In this document: positions 6,840 to 14,784 of the stretch, one piece after another
Numbering within the stretch: the first letter of the stretch is position 1
Layout: each line of letters starts with the position of its first letter
Source of the DNA: a bacterium
GTDB taxonomy: Bacteria > UBA9089 > JASEGY01
Assembly: GCA_030019105.1 (NCBI GenBank)
Contig: JASEGY010000001.1
Coordinates: 1 to 22,906, forward strand
Direction: 5' to 3'
Length of the DNA stretch: 22,906 bases
Position numbers and translations under genes: made by a program
Notes under the pieces: model-generated
The model's input: the letters and a program-made list of their open reading frames with translations, nothing else
Database searches by the model: none
What the model was told of the DNA's origin: nothing

Positions 6840-7096
6840 ACGCGGATTCGAGGGGTAAGTTCTTCCCTTGAATAAAAATGCTGCAAAGCAGCAGAGGGAT
6901 AGAGCCTGGGGTTTTAACCCCAGGGATGGGAGAACCACATTGAAGGCACCCTGAAGGGGTGCGGTAAGAGTAGATGTGCCGCGCCCCTTCAGGGCGCATC
7001 ATTTTTTATCGGCATTGCTCCTGGGGGTTGAAACCCCAGGCTTCATGCCTTCACCGCTTTGCGGTGATTAGATAACTTTACCCCTCGAATCCGCGT
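6840..7096. repeat. 257-bp element: six consecutive hairpins between 22-bp inverted ends
   Basis: The ends ACGCGGATTCGAGGGGTAA-GTT (6840-6861) and AACTTTACCCCTCGAATCCG-CGT (7074-7096) are inverted, with one extra base on one side. Between them are hairpins at 6880-6892 (GCTGCAAAGCAGC), 6905-6924 (CCTGGGGTTTTAACCCCAGG), 6946-6962, 6981-6997 (GCGCCCCTTCAGGGCGC), 7020-7040 (CCTGGGG...ACCCCAGG) and 7051-7067 (TCACCGCTTTGCGGTGA). There is no ORF and no clear target duplication. It separates mtaB from the rpmH promoter and could insulate the two units. Confidence 0.85.
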
Positions 7097-7114
7097 AGAG
7101 CCAATAAATAAAAC

Positions 7115-7143
7115 TTGACATTAAAGCCGTATTAGGGTATACT
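7115..7143 (+). promoter_or_regulatory. Near-consensus sigma-70 promoter of the rpmH operon
   Basis: TTGACA (7115-7120), 17-bp spacer, TATACT (7138-7143). Transcription would begin near 7150, leaving a ~118-nt leader before rpmH. The leader contains the repeat word TGTGCCGCAGAGCCGCGGAGG, also seen in part at 13928. A strong promoter fits the r-protein gene. Confidence 0.85.
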
Positions 7144-7267
7144 GTCAATGACTGATAGCCCTTCGGTGTTTTGGCTGGCGTGTTTGGTATGTGCCGCAGA
7201 GCCGCGGAGGATGCAGAGAAATGAATTAGCCCGGGAAGAGGGGCTTGTAAGTAGGAGGTAATATATA

Positions 7268-7402
7268 TTGAAACGGACATTTCAACCCAATAATAGAAAG
7301 CGGGCCAAAACCCATGGTTTCAGGCTCAGGATGAGTACCAAAGCTGGAAGACAGATTATTGCCCGACGTCGGGCCAAAGGCAGAAAAAGGCTTACCGCCT
7401 GA
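7268..7402 (+). CDS. rpmH: 50S ribosomal protein L34
   Basis: The 44-residue basic protein starts [20 protein letters not shown] after the initiator and ends [13 protein letters not shown], the standard L34 sequence and length. The start codon is TTG (7268), supported by AGGAGGT (7253-7259) with 8-bp spacing and by the invariant (M)KRT(F/Y)QP start. L34 is part of the large ribosomal subunit. Its stop TGA (7400-7402) directly abuts the rnpA ATG, the classic rpmH-rnpA coupling. Confidence 0.96.
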   Translation: MKRTFQPNNRKRAKTHGFRLRMSTKAGRQIIARRRAKGRKRLTA

Positions 7403-7777
7403 ATGAAAAATCTAAGGTTTACAAAAGAAGAACGGCTTCGGACCCCGGCTGACTTCAAATCCGTTTTTAATGCAAAAAAATCCTTCGCCAATCAGTTCCT
7501 GGTCATTTATGTCTTGAGAAAGGGCGGAGAGGGAAGAAGGATAGGTTTTTCGGTAAGTAGAAAGATAGGCAAGGCCGTGGTCAGAAATAAGGTAAGGCGT
7601 AGGTTACGTGAGATATATCGAACTCATAAGTATAGATTTAAATCCGGTACCGAACTGGTAGTTATTGCCAGACCCAAAATTGTTGAACTGAATTTCGAAG
7701 GGATAAAAAGGGCTTTTTGGGCTTTATGTCATCGAGCTAAAGTGCTAACTAAAAATGATCAAGATTATACTCCTTAA
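7403..7777 (+). CDS. rnpA: Ribonuclease P protein component
   Basis: This is the small basic protein that helps the RNase P RNA bind pre-tRNA leader and metal ions during 5' maturation. The 124 residues include the signature GFSVSRKIGKAVVRNKVRRR followed by LREIYR (RNR motif), preceded by LRTPADFKSVF and followed by ELVVIARPKI. It starts immediately after the rpmH stop with no gap and overlaps yidD by 23 bp in another frame, as is common. Motifs and context are both canonical. Confidence 0.96.
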   Translation: MKNLRFTKEERLRTPADFKSVFNAKKSFANQFLVIYVLRKGGEGRRIGFSVSRKIGKAVVRNKVRRRLREIYRTHKYRFKSGTELVVIARPKIVELNFEGIKRAFWALCHRAKVLTKNDQDYTP

Positions 7778-7964
7778 GTTGATCATTATCTATCAGAAAT
7801 GTATCTCACCTCTCTTCCCATCTACCTGTAGATTTATTCCCACGTGTTCTACCTATGCCTACCAGTCTATCCAAAAATATGGTTTGATCAAGGGAGCCTG
7901 GCAAACATTGAAGCGGTTGGCGAAATGTCATCCGTTGGGGTCCGGTGGATATGACCCGGCCTAA
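7755..7964 (+). CDS. yidD: Membrane protein insertion efficiency factor YidD
   Basis: This 69-residue membrane-associated protein assists YidC-dependent insertion. Family features are the N-terminal amphipathic/hydrophobic helix (IKIILLKLIIIYQKCISPLF), the cysteine-containing CRFIPTCSTYAYQSI, and the C-terminal KCHPLGSGGYDPA. It overlaps the end of rnpA by 23 bp (translational coupling) and precedes yidC. The length is normal to slightly short. Confidence 0.95.
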   Translation: MIKIILLKLIIIYQKCISPLFPSTCRFIPTCSTYAYQSIQKYGLIKGAWQTLKRLAKCHPLGSGGYDPA

Positions 7965-7973
7965 GCAATTATT

Positions 7974-8058
7974 GGTGATTGGTAGTCTGGTATCTGGTAG
8001 TCTGGTAACCGCCAGTCATCAGACACCAGACACCAGACACCAGTCACCAGTCACCAGA
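7974..8058. repeat. Hairpin of 7-bp tandem repeats (ACCAGAC family)
   Basis: The left arm is TGGTAGTCTGGTATCTGGTA-type and the right arm is a run of CACCAGACACCAGACACCAG followed by TCACCAG units with 7-bp period; the arms are complementary. It fills the yidD-yidC gap within the operon. The same word family recurs at 21260-21334. Confidence 0.8.
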
Positions 8059-8075
8059 TAAAGGAAAGCAAAATC

Positions 8076-9695
8076 ATGGAAAAAAGGTTAATCCTGGCTA
8101 TCGCTATCTCGGCCCTGATCCTTATTTTATTCAACTACTTTTTTTCTCCGCCTCCTGAACAAGAAAAAATAGTAGAACCGGTTGTTGAAGCAGAAGGTGA
8201 AAAAAGCGCACAGATACCCTCTATTCCACCCAGTCCACTAAGTCCACTAAGTCCAGAGGTAGTGGAAAGCAAGCTTGAGCTATCGGAAGAGGATAGATTT
8301 ATCAAGACTGATCTGCTCTACATTGAATTATCTCCGAAAGGAACGGTGAAAAGCTGGCAGCCTGTTCGATACAAGGAAGTGGGAGATGAGCTGGTGGATA
8401 TTGTTCCTGTCCGCCTGGAAGACAATCTCCCTTTAGGAGTAAGGTTAGGAGATAGAGAACTTGTCCCTGCTGAGTTCCACATCCAGGACCAAAAAGTAAG
8501 GGAGTTTGTTTATCGATTGGATGAATTTCCGGGGGTAGAACTTTCAAAGAGGCTTTCCTTTAGACCTGACAGTTATGTGGTTGATTTAGAGCTTGAAGTC
8601 GTTAATAATTCTCCTGAAGAGGTAAAGATAACCGGACTTAATTTAGAGGGAGGAAGATTATATATCCCTGAATTGGAAAAAGAAGGACAACAATGGGGAG
8701 GACTCAACCAGGCCTATTATTCTCAGGGCAAAATGGCCAAGGTAGATTATGGAGGAGGAGGTTTTTTAGAAGGGATTTTAACGACAGTGGGGTTATTGGA
8801 ACCCAGGGAGATTATAGACCAGACAAAGGACATCAAAGTCCCTCTCACCTGGATTACTCAGGGTAGCCGGTATTTCTTGACGGTTATTATGCCACAGACC
8901 CCCATTAGTGGGGCAACTTTCAAGCTTAGCCGGGAAGGGTGGTTCAGCATGAGGACTAATCTCCCTTCTATAGCTATCCCCTCCCATGGAAAGGAATCCT
9001 TTAAATTCCAAATCTATGGGGGACCGAGGGAACATGATGCCTTAATTTCTCTGGCAGAAGGGACAGGAGAGCTGCTCGATCTGTGGTCTATAGCTCTTTT
9101 AATGCTGAAGATATTAAATTTCTTCTATCAGATCAGTGGTAATTATGGAATAGCCATTATTCTCCTTACCATAGCGGTTAAGATTGTCCTCTATCCTCTA
9201 AATCAGAAAAGTTTCAAATCCATGAAGGCCATGCAGGAACTTCAGCCCCAATTAACCCGGTTAAAAGAGAAACACAAGAACGATAAAGAGGCATTGAACA
9301 GGGATATGATGGCCCTGTATAAGACACAGAAGGTCAACCCCTTAGGCGGATGTCTGCCCCTCTTGTTGCAGATGCCTGTTTTTATTGCCCTTTATTCTAC
9401 TCTTTCCAAAGCCATGGAACTCAGGGGAGCGGAATTTATCCTCTGGATAGAAGACCTCTCGGCCAAGGATCCTTATTATGTTCTCCCTATCCTGATGGGG
9501 GGGTCTATGCTCATTCAGCAACGAATGACCCCGGCCGGTGATCCAACTCAGGCCAGGATGATGATGTTTATGCCGATCATCTTTACCTTTATGTTTCTAT
9601 CTTTTCCCTCGGGGCTGGTTCTCTATTGGCTGGTTCAAAATATCCTTACTATTGGGCAGCAGTATCTGATTAACCGAAGTGTCGGAAAAAAATAA
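8076..9695 (+). CDS. yidC: Membrane protein insertase YidC
   Basis: YidC inserts and folds inner-membrane proteins, alone or with SecYEG. The 539-residue form has the diderm layout. An N-terminal helix (LILAIAISALILILFNYFF) is followed by a Pro/Ser-rich linker (PPSPLSPLSPE) and a large periplasmic beta domain to about 330. The conserved membrane core comes next: YGIAIILLTIAVKIVLYPLN, then SFKSMKAMQELQPQLTRLKE, GGCLPLLLQMPVFIALYSTL and a C-terminal helix ending in LYWLVQNILTIGQQYLINR. The periplasmic domain supports a Gram-negative host. Start supported by AAGGAAAG upstream. It lies between yidD and jag, the standard order. Confidence 0.96.
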   Translation: MEKRLILAIAISALILILFNYFFSPPPEQEKIVEPVVEAEGEKSAQIPSIPPSPLSPLSPEVVESKLELSEEDRFIKTDLLYIELSPKGTVKSWQPVRYKEVGDELVDIVPVRLEDNLPLGVRLGDRELVPAEFHIQDQKVREFVYRLDEFPGVELSKRLSFRPDSYVVDLELEVVNNSPEEVKITGLNLEGGRLYIPELEKEGQQWGGLNQAYYSQGKMAKVDYGGGGFLEGILTTVGLLEPREIIDQTKDIKVPLTWITQGSRYFLTVIMPQTPISGATFKLSREGWFSMRTNLPSIAIPSHGKESFKFQIYGGPREHDALISLAEGTGELLDLWSIALLMLKILNFFYQISGNYGIAIILLTIAVKIVLYPLNQKSFKSMKAMQELQPQLTRLKEKHKNDKEALNRDMMALYKTQKVNPLGGCLPLLLQMPVFIALYSTLSKAMELRGAEFILWIEDLSAKDPYYVLPILMGGSMLIQQRMTPAGDPTQARMMMFMPIIFTFMFLSFPSGLVLYWLVQNILTIGQQYLINRSVGKK

Positions 9696-9711
9696 GGCAT
9701 CCTAAGATTTT

Positions 9712-9820
9712 GGATTGCGGATTGCGAATTGCGGATTTAAAATAAGGCCTTGTTCATCGCCATTATTCCTATCAATCCATAAATCACAATCCGAAATCCG
9801 AAATCCGCAATCCGCAATTG
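9712..9820. repeat. Hairpin of 7-bp tandem repeats (ATTGCGG / AATCCGA family)
   Basis: The left arm GATTGCGGATTGCGAATTGC (9712 onward) is complementary to the right arm ATCCGAAATCCGCAATCCGC (to 9820), each with a 7-bp period. The loop contains AAGGCCTTGTTCATCGCC, a word shared with MITE B and the repeats at 3030 and 604. It lies between yidC and jag, just upstream of the jag ribosome-binding site. Confidence 0.82.
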
Positions 9821-9839
9821 AAAGAGGAGGTGAATTACT

Positions 9840-10484
9840 ATGAAAAGGGTTTTAGAACAGGAAGGAACCACCCCTGAAGAGGCAATTGAAAAGGCCCTGG
9901 AAAGATTAGGAGTCTCTAAGGATAAGGCCAAAATTGAAATCCTGGATGAAGGGAGCAAAGGGCTTTTTGGATTAGTTGGGACAAAAAAGGCTAAAGTAAA
10001 GGTGAGCATAGAAGACCAGGGAGAAGAATTGGCCCAGGAGGTAACCCAGCGCATTCTCGATCTTATGGGAATAGAAACTAAGGTAGAAACAAAGGAAGTA
10101 GGAGAAAAAGTTGTCCTCGATATCAAGGGGGATAAAAGCGGGATATTGATTGGAAAAAGAGGGCAAACCCTTAATTCCCTTCAATACTTAGTTAATCTTA
10201 TTATTAACAGAGAGAAGGAAGAGGGGCCTCGATCCAGGGTTATGCTTGATGTAGAAGACTATCGGGGACGACGGCAACAGACCTTGACTGACCTGGCCCA
10301 TCGTTTAGCTGATCGCGTCATCAAAAGCGGCCGGGGGGTCACCCTGGAGCCAATGAGCCCGCATGAGAGACATATTATCCACCTTGCTCTTCAGGATTAC
10401 GGCCAGGTAGCTACCAGGAGCGTCGGAGAAGGAAAGTATCGCAAAATTGTCATTGCTCCTCAAAGAGAGGAATCAAGGAGATAA
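9840..10484 (+). CDS. jag: RNA-binding protein Jag/KhpB
   Basis: The 214-residue protein has three parts: the Jag N-terminal module (KRVLEQEGTTPEEAIEKAL, to about 55), a type II KH domain with the GxxG loop in ILIGKRGQTLNSLQYLVNLI (about 100-125), and an R3H domain (MSPHERHIIHLALQDY, about 175-210). It binds RNA and in other bacteria affects cell division and envelope growth, often next to yidC. The start is supported by GAGGAGGTGA at 7-8 bp. The stop TAA shares its last A with the mnmE ATG (TAATG). Confidence 0.95.
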   Translation: MKRVLEQEGTTPEEAIEKALERLGVSKDKAKIEILDEGSKGLFGLVGTKKAKVKVSIEDQGEELAQEVTQRILDLMGIETKVETKEVGEKVVLDIKGDKSGILIGKRGQTLNSLQYLVNLIINREKEEGPRSRVMLDVEDYRGRRQQTLTDLAHRLADRVIKSGRGVTLEPMSPHERHIIHLALQDYGQVATRSVGEGKYRKIVIAPQREESRR

Positions 10485-11863
10485 TGTTTTTTGATGATAC
10501 CATTGCAGCCATCTCGACACCTTTAGGGGAGGGGGGCATTGGGATTGTTCGTTTAAGCGGCCATGAAGCGATTGCTATTGCTGAAGAGATATTCAGGGGA
10601 AAAGGGATTGTTTCCTCTTTACCCTCTCATACCATTCACTACGGTCGAATCATAGATCCAACAGCTAATAAAACCCTGGATCAGGTTCTTCTCACTGTGA
10701 TGCGGGCCCCACGAACTTATACTAAAGAAGATGTGGTCGAAATAAACGGACATGGGGGCATTGTTGCCTTAAGGTCGATTTTGGAATTAACCTTAAGATT
10801 AGGGGCACGTCTGGCTGAACCAGGAGAGTTCACCCGGCGTGCCTTTTTAAATGGCCGTATAGACCTGAGCCAGGCGGAGGCAGTCATTGATCTTATCCGG
10901 GCACAGACCGAGGCCGGCGCAATGGTCGCCCTTCACCACATAGAAGGTGATCTTTTTCGAGAAGTTTCATCTGTCAGGGAGGAATTAATTAATATCCTGG
11001 CTGAGGTTGAGGCCTCCATAGATTTTCCTGAGGAAGACCTCGACTTTTGGGAGGGATCGGAGCTTCTCTCCAGGATAATCGCAGTCAAAGAGCGGTTGGC
11101 CGGATTGGTTGAAACCGCCAGGTACGGCCGGATCATCCGGGAGGGCATAAGCACGGTTATTATCGGCCGGCCTAACGTCGGAAAATCGAGCCTTCTAAAC
11201 GCCCTTCTGGGTGAAGACCGGGCCATAGTCACCCCCATACCCGGGACGACCAGGGATACCATTGAAGAGGCAATAAATCTCAGGGGCATTCCCTTGAGGG
11301 TCATTGATACAGCCGGGTTGCGTCCCGGGGGAGATATAGTTGAAAAAGAGGGGCTTCGGAGAACCAAAAGGTCTCTGGAGCAAGCCGACTTGGTTCTCCT
11401 CATCCTTGATGCCTCAGTTCAGCTTACTCCGGATGACAGAGAGATTATCTCTGAGGTCAAAGAGCGAAAGGGTATCGTGGTTTTAAACAAAACCGACTGC
11501 CCTGTTCTGATCGAGGCTGAGGAGGTAAAGAGCCTCCTGCCTGAGCACAAATTAATCAATATCTCGGCCATTCACCGGAGTGGCCTGGATAATCTAAGGG
11601 AGGCCATTATCCAGACTGTTCTGGGGGGTGAAATAATAGCAAGTGATTCCCTCATGGTCAGCAATATTCGCCACCAGCAGGCATTGTCAGCGGCGATTAA
11701 GAGTCTGAAGGAGGCAGTCGCGACCGTGGAAGCCGGGGGATCACCAGAGCTTATTGCCCTTGATCTCAGGGAGGCCATGGACCAGGCATCTCTCATTTCA
11801 GGAGAAACAGTTACCGAAGACATCCTGGATCACATCTTCGCCAATTTTTGTATCGGCAAGTAA
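10484..11863 (+). CDS. mnmE: tRNA modification GTPase MnmE
   Basis: MnmE with MnmG installs cmnm5 on U34 of tRNAs using a folate-derived carbon. The 459 residues comprise the N-terminal tetrahydrofolate-binding domain (DTIAAISTPLGEGGIGIVRL), the helical domain, and the G domain with P-loop GRPNVGKS (228-235), the switch segment TPIPGTTRDT, DTAG and NKTD. The C-terminal FCIGK has the essential cysteine C456. All key motifs are intact. The ATG overlaps the jag stop by one base, so translation is probably coupled. Confidence 0.97.
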   Translation: MFFDDTIAAISTPLGEGGIGIVRLSGHEAIAIAEEIFRGKGIVSSLPSHTIHYGRIIDPTANKTLDQVLLTVMRAPRTYTKEDVVEINGHGGIVALRSILELTLRLGARLAEPGEFTRRAFLNGRIDLSQAEAVIDLIRAQTEAGAMVALHHIEGDLFREVSSVREELINILAEVEASIDFPEEDLDFWEGSELLSRIIAVKERLAGLVETARYGRIIREGISTVIIGRPNVGKSSLLNALLGEDRAIVTPIPGTTRDTIEEAINLRGIPLRVIDTAGLRPGGDIVEKEGLRRTKRSLEQADLVLLILDASVQLTPDDREIISEVKERKGIVVLNKTDCPVLIEAEEVKSLLPEHKLINISAIHRSGLDNLREAIIQTVLGGEIIASDSLMVSNIRHQQALSAAIKSLKEAVATVEAGGSPELIALDLREAMDQASLISGETVTEDILDHIFANFCIGK

Positions 11864-11898
11864 ATTGCTATCCAGGGGTGACTGATCGCCTCCTTACA

Positions 11899-11914
11899 TG
11901 TTCCACGTGAAACA
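11899..11914. promoter_or_regulatory. parS-like centromere site 1
   Basis: TGTTCCACGTGAAACA differs at one base from the canonical ParB site TGTTTCACGTGAAACA. In many bacteria parS sites cluster near oriC, close to mnmG-parAB. It lies in the mnmE-mnmG gap, 15 bp from an identical second site. Confidence 0.85.
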
Positions 11915-11928
11915 TGAATTCCTCTTCA

Positions 11929-11944
11929 TGTTCCACGTGAAACA
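11929..11944. promoter_or_regulatory. parS-like centromere site 2 inside a 40-bp palindrome
   Basis: A second TGTTCCACGTGAAACA sits at the centre of a palindrome spanning 11917-11956: AATTCCTCTTCATG on the left is the exact complement of CATGAAGAGGAATT on the right. The long stem could also act on the mnmE transcript. Centre-to-centre distance from site 1 is 30 bp, close to three helical turns. Confidence 0.85.
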
Positions 11945-12004
11945 TGAAGAGGAATTATCTTACACAGCCACCACTTACCAATTGCCATCATCTGAGGAGA
12001 CCTA

Positions 12005-13867
12005 ATGGATTACTTTAAGGAATACGACCTGATTATTGTTGGAGCGGGACATGCCGGCTGTGAGGCGGCCCTGGCTTCTGCCCGGATGGGGACAGCAACC
12101 CTTTTGCTCACCTTAAATCTGGATACTATCGCCCAGATGTCATGCAACCCAGCCATTGGTGGCCTGGCCAAGGGGCAAATAGTTAAGGAAATCGATGCCC
12201 TCGGTGGTGAGATGGGGCAAAATATCGATAAGACCGGGATACAATTTCGGATGCTTAATACCAAAAAGGGGCCGGCTGTCCATTCCCCGCGGGCTCAGGC
12301 AGATAAAAAGGAATACCAGTTTGCTATGAGGCAGGTACTGGAGACCCAGGAAGGTTTAGATGTGATCCAGGCCATGACGACTAATATCCTGGTGGATGGA
12401 AAACGGGCCATGGGCGTAATCTCTCAAACCGGTATGTGCTACAAAGCCGGGGCAGTTATCCTGACTACCGGAACATTCCTCAGCGGTTTGATCCACATTG
12501 GTGAAATATCCTTTCCTGGTGGCCGAGGGGGAGAACTGCCGGCCGTGGGACTTTCTGACAACTTGAGGGAGCTTGGGTTTGAAATGAAACGCCTTAAGAC
12601 GGGAACCCCGCCCCGCCTTAATGGCCGCACCATTGATTACTCTAAACTCCAGGCTCAGCCGGGGGATGATCTTCCTCTACCCTTCTCCCATAAAACCTCC
12701 AGGATTACACAAGAACAATTGCCCTGCTTTATCACCTATACCAATCCGGCGACCCATCAGATCATTCGAGAAAGCCTGGATCGTTCTCCTCTTTACACCG
12801 GCCGGATCAAAGGGGTAGGCCCCCGCTACTGCCCTTCCATAGAGGATAAGGTGGTGCGATTCTCAGAGAAGGAAAGACATCAGGTCTATCTGGAACCTGA
12901 AGGAAGGGAGACCACCGAGGTCTATGCCAATGGCCTGGCGACCAGTCTGCCGGAGGATGTCCAGATCAGATTTCTTGAGGCTATCCCTGGCCTGGAAAAG
13001 GCCAGGATGATTCGGCCAGGTTATGCCATCGAATATGACTTCGCCCCCCCCACTCAAATTAAGCCCACCCTGGAGACGAAGTTGATCGAAAACCTTTATT
13101 TTGCCGGCCAGATAAACGGCACCTCCGGCTATGAAGAGGCGGCTGCCCAGGGAATTATGGCCGGGATCAATGCCGTCTTGAAGCTGCGGGGGCAAGGCCC
13201 CTTTATCCTGGATAGATCAGAGGCCTATATCGGTGTGCTTATTGACGACCTGGTGACCAAAGGGGTAAATGAACCTTACCGGATGTTTACTTCCAGGGCC
13301 GAATACCGGCTACTTCTTCGTCAGGACAACGCCGATGCCCGGTTGATGTCCTACGGCTACAGGTTCGGTCTGGTCTCAGAGCAGGCCTATCTTAGACTTC
13401 AGGCCAGAGAGTCACAGGTTGAGCAGGAAATAAACCGGCTTGAAAGTACCCGGCTTAATCCTCACCAGACAAAGGCCCTGGGCATAGAATTGAAAGAGCC
13501 GATCAGTCTGGTTCAACTCCTCCGGCGTCCGGAGGTAAACTACCACGACCTGGATAAGATCGGCCAAAATGGCCGGCATCTTTCACCACTGGTTTGCACT
13601 GAGATAGAAACCCGGATTAAATATGAAGGTTACATTAAGCGGCAGATGGTTCAGGTGGAGAGATTTAAAAAATTGGAAGGCAGAATAATTCCGCCTGATC
13701 TTGACTATGATCAAATAACAGGACTTTCTTGTGAGGGCCGGGAAAAGATGGGCCGGATAAGACCCCTCTCCCTCGGTCAGGCAGCCCGCATCCCGGGCCT
13801 TCGTTCAGCCGATATTTCGGTCTTGCTGATTCATCTGGAACGCTTTCGCAGGAAAAAGAGCGAATAG
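12005..13867 (+). CDS. mnmG: tRNA uridine-34 carboxymethylaminomethyl synthase subunit MnmG
   Basis: This FAD/NADH-dependent partner of MnmE uses glycine or ammonium for wobble-uridine modification. The 620-residue length is standard. The FAD dinucleotide-binding loop [15 protein letters not shown] has GAGHAG at 13-18. Family blocks include [43 protein letters not shown], the GTFL-G segment, [26 protein letters not shown] and [18 protein letters not shown]. The start is supported by GAGGAGA about 6 bp upstream. In most genomes rsmG, parA and parB follow; here they do not. Confidence 0.97.
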   Translation: MDYFKEYDLIIVGAGHAGCEAALASARMGTATLLLTLNLDTIAQMSCNPAIGGLAKGQIVKEIDALGGEMGQNIDKTGIQFRMLNTKKGPAVHSPRAQADKKEYQFAMRQVLETQEGLDVIQAMTTNILVDGKRAMGVISQTGMCYKAGAVILTTGTFLSGLIHIGEISFPGGRGGELPAVGLSDNLRELGFEMKRLKTGTPPRLNGRTIDYSKLQAQPGDDLPLPFSHKTSRITQEQLPCFITYTNPATHQIIRESLDRSPLYTGRIKGVGPRYCPSIEDKVVRFSEKERHQVYLEPEGRETTEVYANGLATSLPEDVQIRFLEAIPGLEKARMIRPGYAIEYDFAPPTQIKPTLETKLIENLYFAGQINGTSGYEEAAAQGIMAGINAVLKLRGQGPFILDRSEAYIGVLIDDLVTKGVNEPYRMFTSRAEYRLLLRQDNADARLMSYGYRFGLVSEQAYLRLQARESQVEQEINRLESTRLNPHQTKALGIELKEPISLVQLLRRPEVNYHDLDKIGQNGRHLSPLVCTEIETRIKYEGYIKRQMVQVERFKKLEGRIIPPDLDYDQITGLSCEGREKMGRIRPLSLGQAARIPGLRSADISVLLIHLERFRRKKSE

Positions 13868-13888
13868 TAATGATATGTGGGCGATGAA

Positions 13889-13960
13889 CATCGTTTTGGG
13901 CCAGGGCTAAATAGTCGAAACGATGATATGTGCCGCAGAGGCACGGGGGGTGTAAAGAAT
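13889..13960. repeat. Short hairpin and dispersed repeat words downstream of mnmG
   Basis: CATCGTTTTGGGCC (13889 onward) is inverted against GTCGAAACGATG (ending 13925), the same arm sequence as the repeats at 490-610 and 3211-3308. It is followed by ATATGTGCCGCAGAGGCACG, a word shared with the rpmH leader (7187-7215). No gene is seen in 13868-14002. Confidence 0.65.
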
Positions 13961-14002
13961 GAACTTGGGTGCTATTTGTTTCAAGGAAGCACGCATTTTT
14001 TA

Positions 14003-14031
14003 TTGACTTGGCTTTTGATTTCTGTTATAAT
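14003..14031 (+). promoter_or_regulatory. Strong sigma-70 promoter of the DUF5678/retropepsin pair
   Basis: TTGACT (14003-14008), 17-bp spacer, TATAAT (14026-14031), with TG one base before the -10 (extended -10). AGGAGGT (14038-14044) follows directly, so the leader is only about 15-16 nt. Confidence 0.85.
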
Positions 14032-14052
14032 TGTTTTAGGAGGTAATCAGAG

Positions 14053-14295
14053 ATGAATCTGGATATTTCTTTCCTTCCCAAGAAGTCTTTTTTTGAAGAA
14101 CTAAATTGGATAAGTGTCCATCGGTCAGAGCTTCGAAAACAATATCAGGGACAATGGATCGCAGTGGCTAATAAAAAAGTGGTAGCTTTTGGAAGAAATA
14201 TGCAATCTGTTGAGGAAAAAGCAGTAGATGCAACCAGAAGAACTCTGGATGAATTCCCTGTTGTTTACATGGAAGATCCTCACTGTGTTTATTAG
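14053..14295 (+). CDS. DUF5678 domain protein (80 aa)
   Basis: The small soluble protein contains the DUF5678 pattern 'YQGQWIAVANKKVVAFGRNM' followed by helix EEKAVDATRRTLDE and a final PVVYMEDPHCVY strand. The function is unknown. It has an unusually good promoter and ribosome-binding site (AGGAGGT, 8-bp spacing) and is followed after 4 bp by a retropepsin-like protease gene. From memory, DUF5678 genes are often paired with such aspartic proteases, but no mechanism is established. The region is flanked by repeats, so the pair may be a recently acquired cassette. Confidence 0.75.
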   Translation: MNLDISFLPKKSFFEELNWISVHRSELRKQYQGQWIAVANKKVVAFGRNMQSVEEKAVDATRRTLDEFPVVYMEDPHCVY

Positions 14296-14299
14296 AGTT

Positions 14300-14738
14300 A
14301 TGGTAAACTTGAGCTTTGATACGTCAACTACTATTCTTTGCGAAGGCTTGTTTTCAATCGAGTATATAAGATTAACAGGGTTGATTGGGTTGAAAAGTAG
14401 TCAAGGTAATTATGTTTTTGCTGAGGCTATAATTGATACAGGTGCATATATTTCTGTTATCCCTGCCAGAATTGCCGGTAAGATCCAGAAGAAAGTAGTT
14501 GGAGAAGATAAATTAAAAGGGATGAACCCCAAAGAAGAATGTGCCCTTCCTGTTGAGGTAGGTAAAACTACCTGCCTCCTTTTTGACGAAGAGTATAATT
14601 TTTACTCCTGAGATGGAAATATCGGCTATGTTCGCCAAAACAAATGATGTGCCGTTGATTGTGGGGTTCGCAGACCTCCTCTCAAGGTTTCAGGTTTGTT
14701 TCGATCATTCCAAAAGAACGGCGTATATAAAGTGGTAA
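14300..14738 (+). pseudogene. Retropepsin-like aspartic protease, interrupted by a +1 frameshift
   Basis: This is a clan AA aspartic protease domain with the active-site motif IIDTGAYISVIP (Asp46), which would act as a homodimer. The open frame stops at TGA 14609-14611 (104 codons including stop). If one T of the T5 run 14599-14603 is skipped, the frame continues as TPEMEISAMFAKTNDVPLIV and then GFADLLSRFQV...TAYIKW to TAA 14736-14738. That segment supplies the second half of the fold, including the hydrophobic-Gly flap/psi-loop motif, and gives 145 residues. Either the gene is inactivated, or it uses slippage, or the base is an assembly error. The start at 14300 is 4 bp after the DUF5678 stop; an upstream ATG at 14228 would overlap that gene by 68 bp. 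Confidence 0.8.
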
Positions 14739-14784
14739 AGCATCTGTAACCCTTCAGGTTTACAAAAAATCCTATTTGCTCTCA

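Noticed and set aside
6840..7096. Riboswitch or leader RNA for rpmH
   Set aside because: The rpmH promoter lies downstream of the element (7115-7143), so the hairpins are not in its leader, and no known riboswitch core was recognised.
10933..11403. Long minus-strand ORF (156 codons) opposite mnmE
   Set aside because: It is a shadow of the highly conserved MnmE frame, has low-complexity Ser/Arg-rich translation and no ribosome site.
14739..14784. Terminator between the retropepsin and metallophosphoesterase genes
   Set aside because: TGTAACCCTTCAGGTTTACA is an imperfect stem but is followed by A rather than T on the plus strand, and on the minus strand the T run precedes it.
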